DNA from: Polydactylus sextarius
Lineage: Eukaryota > Chordata > Actinopteri > Polynemidae
DNA: 64,000 nucleotides
Reading direction: 5' to 3'
NCBI GenBank assembly: GCA_016801845.1
Contig: CM028927.1
Coordinates: forward strand, 1,920,001 to 1,984,000
The notes beneath the pieces are model-generated. The model saw only the letters and a list, made by a program, of their open reading frames with translations. It did no database searches and was not told the origin of the DNA. Within the stretch, counting starts at the first letter, position 1; each line of letters opens with the position of its first letter. The position numbers and the translations under genes were made by a program. Below are positions 62,791-64,000 of this stretch, in pieces.

Positions 62791-63339
62791 CAGCTAACAC
62801 CAGTTCAGTATCATTGCTGCTGTCACACAGTGTTTGTGTCTCTGTACCACAGGCGAAATCTAGGTAAAGACAAAAGAAACATGTTGTAATAATTAGTTTT
62901 ATCTGACTTTGATTGGACTGCACTCTTGAATACAAGACCCCAACAAGCATTAGCAGGGATTATAAACCAGATTAAATTATTTCAGGTTTACACTATGTTT
63001 GTGGCAACAGTCATATGTGTAACTACTTTTGTTTGTCATCGAATGTCGACTTGTCATTTTAGTTGCAAATGTGACTTACTGTCAGTGGGAGCAACTCTAA
63101 AGCGCATTATTTGTATAGTTGGACTTCATCAGTGCATCTCCTGCTGTGACAGGTGGACCACATCCTTTACGTTTGTCCCTGATGATAAATAACCCCTCTT
63201 TAATCCCAGTTATCCCACTGAAACAGAAGAGGAAGACAAATGGTGCAGGAGCTTCTCACACTCTTGCGCCTGAGATCATCTTATTTGGTTGGATACAGGT
63301 GGTGATTTACCTAACTCAATTTGCTCATTAAGAGCTCTG

Positions 63340-63680
63340 GTGATCTCGCCATCCGACTCTGGGGCCACAGGGGACAAAAAAATGGGGCATTAAATCAGAG
63401 GCGACTCAGCTGCTTGGCTTCCCGAACCCACCGCATCGCCCTCCAAAACATCTCATCTTAAGAACTGTCACTTTCTATTAATACAGCCTGCAGACAATCT
63501 GATCAATTATGTAAATAGTGAATAATAGATTAAATTCAACATGAATTTCTCATAAGTGCGTCACATTGACAGAGAGGCTCCTGTGTACCTCCTGTAGTCT
63601 GGTTTGCTGCTATCAAGAAGCTAATAAAAGCGTTTACATAGCTACCTTTGATTTCTCCTGTGTGATGCTGTACAGCTGTC
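63340..63680. promoter_or_regulatory. Candidate conserved non-coding element
   Basis: Balanced-composition, repeat-free block with CTATTAATACAGC, GATCAATTATGTAAAT and CATTGACAGAG words, and no coding frame. The role is inferred. Confidence 0.3.
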
Positions 63681-64000
63681 AGAAGTCATAAGATGAATTT
63701 CAAGTGCTAAATAGTACACTAAATGTTATCACTTCCCTTTTATAGAACTAATGCAAAATATTCAGCATGTTTGTTCTTGTCTGCCAGTGCACCAGTTCTC
63801 TCATTCATAATGTCAGGCAACAGACAACAGTCGGTGCAATTAATAGACAGGTGAATGAATGCCCCCCGTGGCCGTCCATTATTCTCATACATGTCCTCCC
63901 AGGCTTCATGCTTTTACATTTGGCACATTACAATGTGTTGAAAAACAACTTTTGAGGGCTTAATGGCATACAACAAGGTGACAATACACACTGAAGAATA

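Overview
The window looks like vertebrate, most likely teleost fish, nuclear DNA. It is AT-rich and intron/intergenic in character, with many homopolymer runs and microsatellites. It carries decayed non-LTR retrotransposon pieces whose text matches families common in fish, and a gene with vertebrate GT-AG splicing. There are no operons, ribosome binding sites, CRISPR arrays or rRNA/tRNA genes. Nothing in the sequence fixes the species.

Only one protein-coding gene is recognisable: the 3' end of khdrbs3 (T-STAR / SLM-2, a STAR-family KH-domain RNA-binding protein) on the + strand. Its penultimate exon is at 10286-10338 and its last coding exon at 12722-12813. Both are in phase (G|GT across the junction) and together encode the tyrosine-rich C-terminal tail. 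The 3' UTR runs from 12814 to about 13920, with a standard AATAAA at 13899. Bases 1-10285 are read as the upstream intron, because none of the earlier exons (KH domain, Tyr/Gly-rich exon) is visible. The 2.38-kb intron between the two exons contains a perfect 36-bp inverted repeat with a 3-nt loop (11773-11847), the most striking structural signal in the window.

From about 13.9 kb to 64 kb no coding exon is recognised. This fits a gene desert downstream of khdrbs3; in mammals KHDRBS3 is followed by a large desert before FAM135B. The desert holds: RTE-like LINE fragments at 21.85-22.5 kb (-) and 38.64-39.25 kb (+); another LINE ORF2 fragment at 43.3-44.26 kb (-); an L2-like LINE 3' end at 48.98-49.46 kb (+); three copies of an interspersed repeat (8.53, 36.8 and 40.2 kb); three copies of a tail repeat (36.05, 46.79 and 49.67 kb); two inverted copies of an unnamed ~0.5-kb repeat (33.1 and 42.2 kb); several microsatellites; two G-quadruplex candidates; and a 9-bp tandem repeat built from TGAGTCA and CACGTG sites (60.96 kb). 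Several higher-complexity, repeat-free blocks (9.6, 27.5-28.3, 30.4, 37.7, 52.4-53.0, 62.5 and 63.3 kb) are candidates for conserved non-coding regulatory elements. That is inference from texture only, with no alignment behind it.

No convincing new multi-gene system was found. The observations most worth checking are the intronic palindrome, the possible extra exon at 15027-15081, the AP-1/E-box tandem repeat and the inverted repeat pair.
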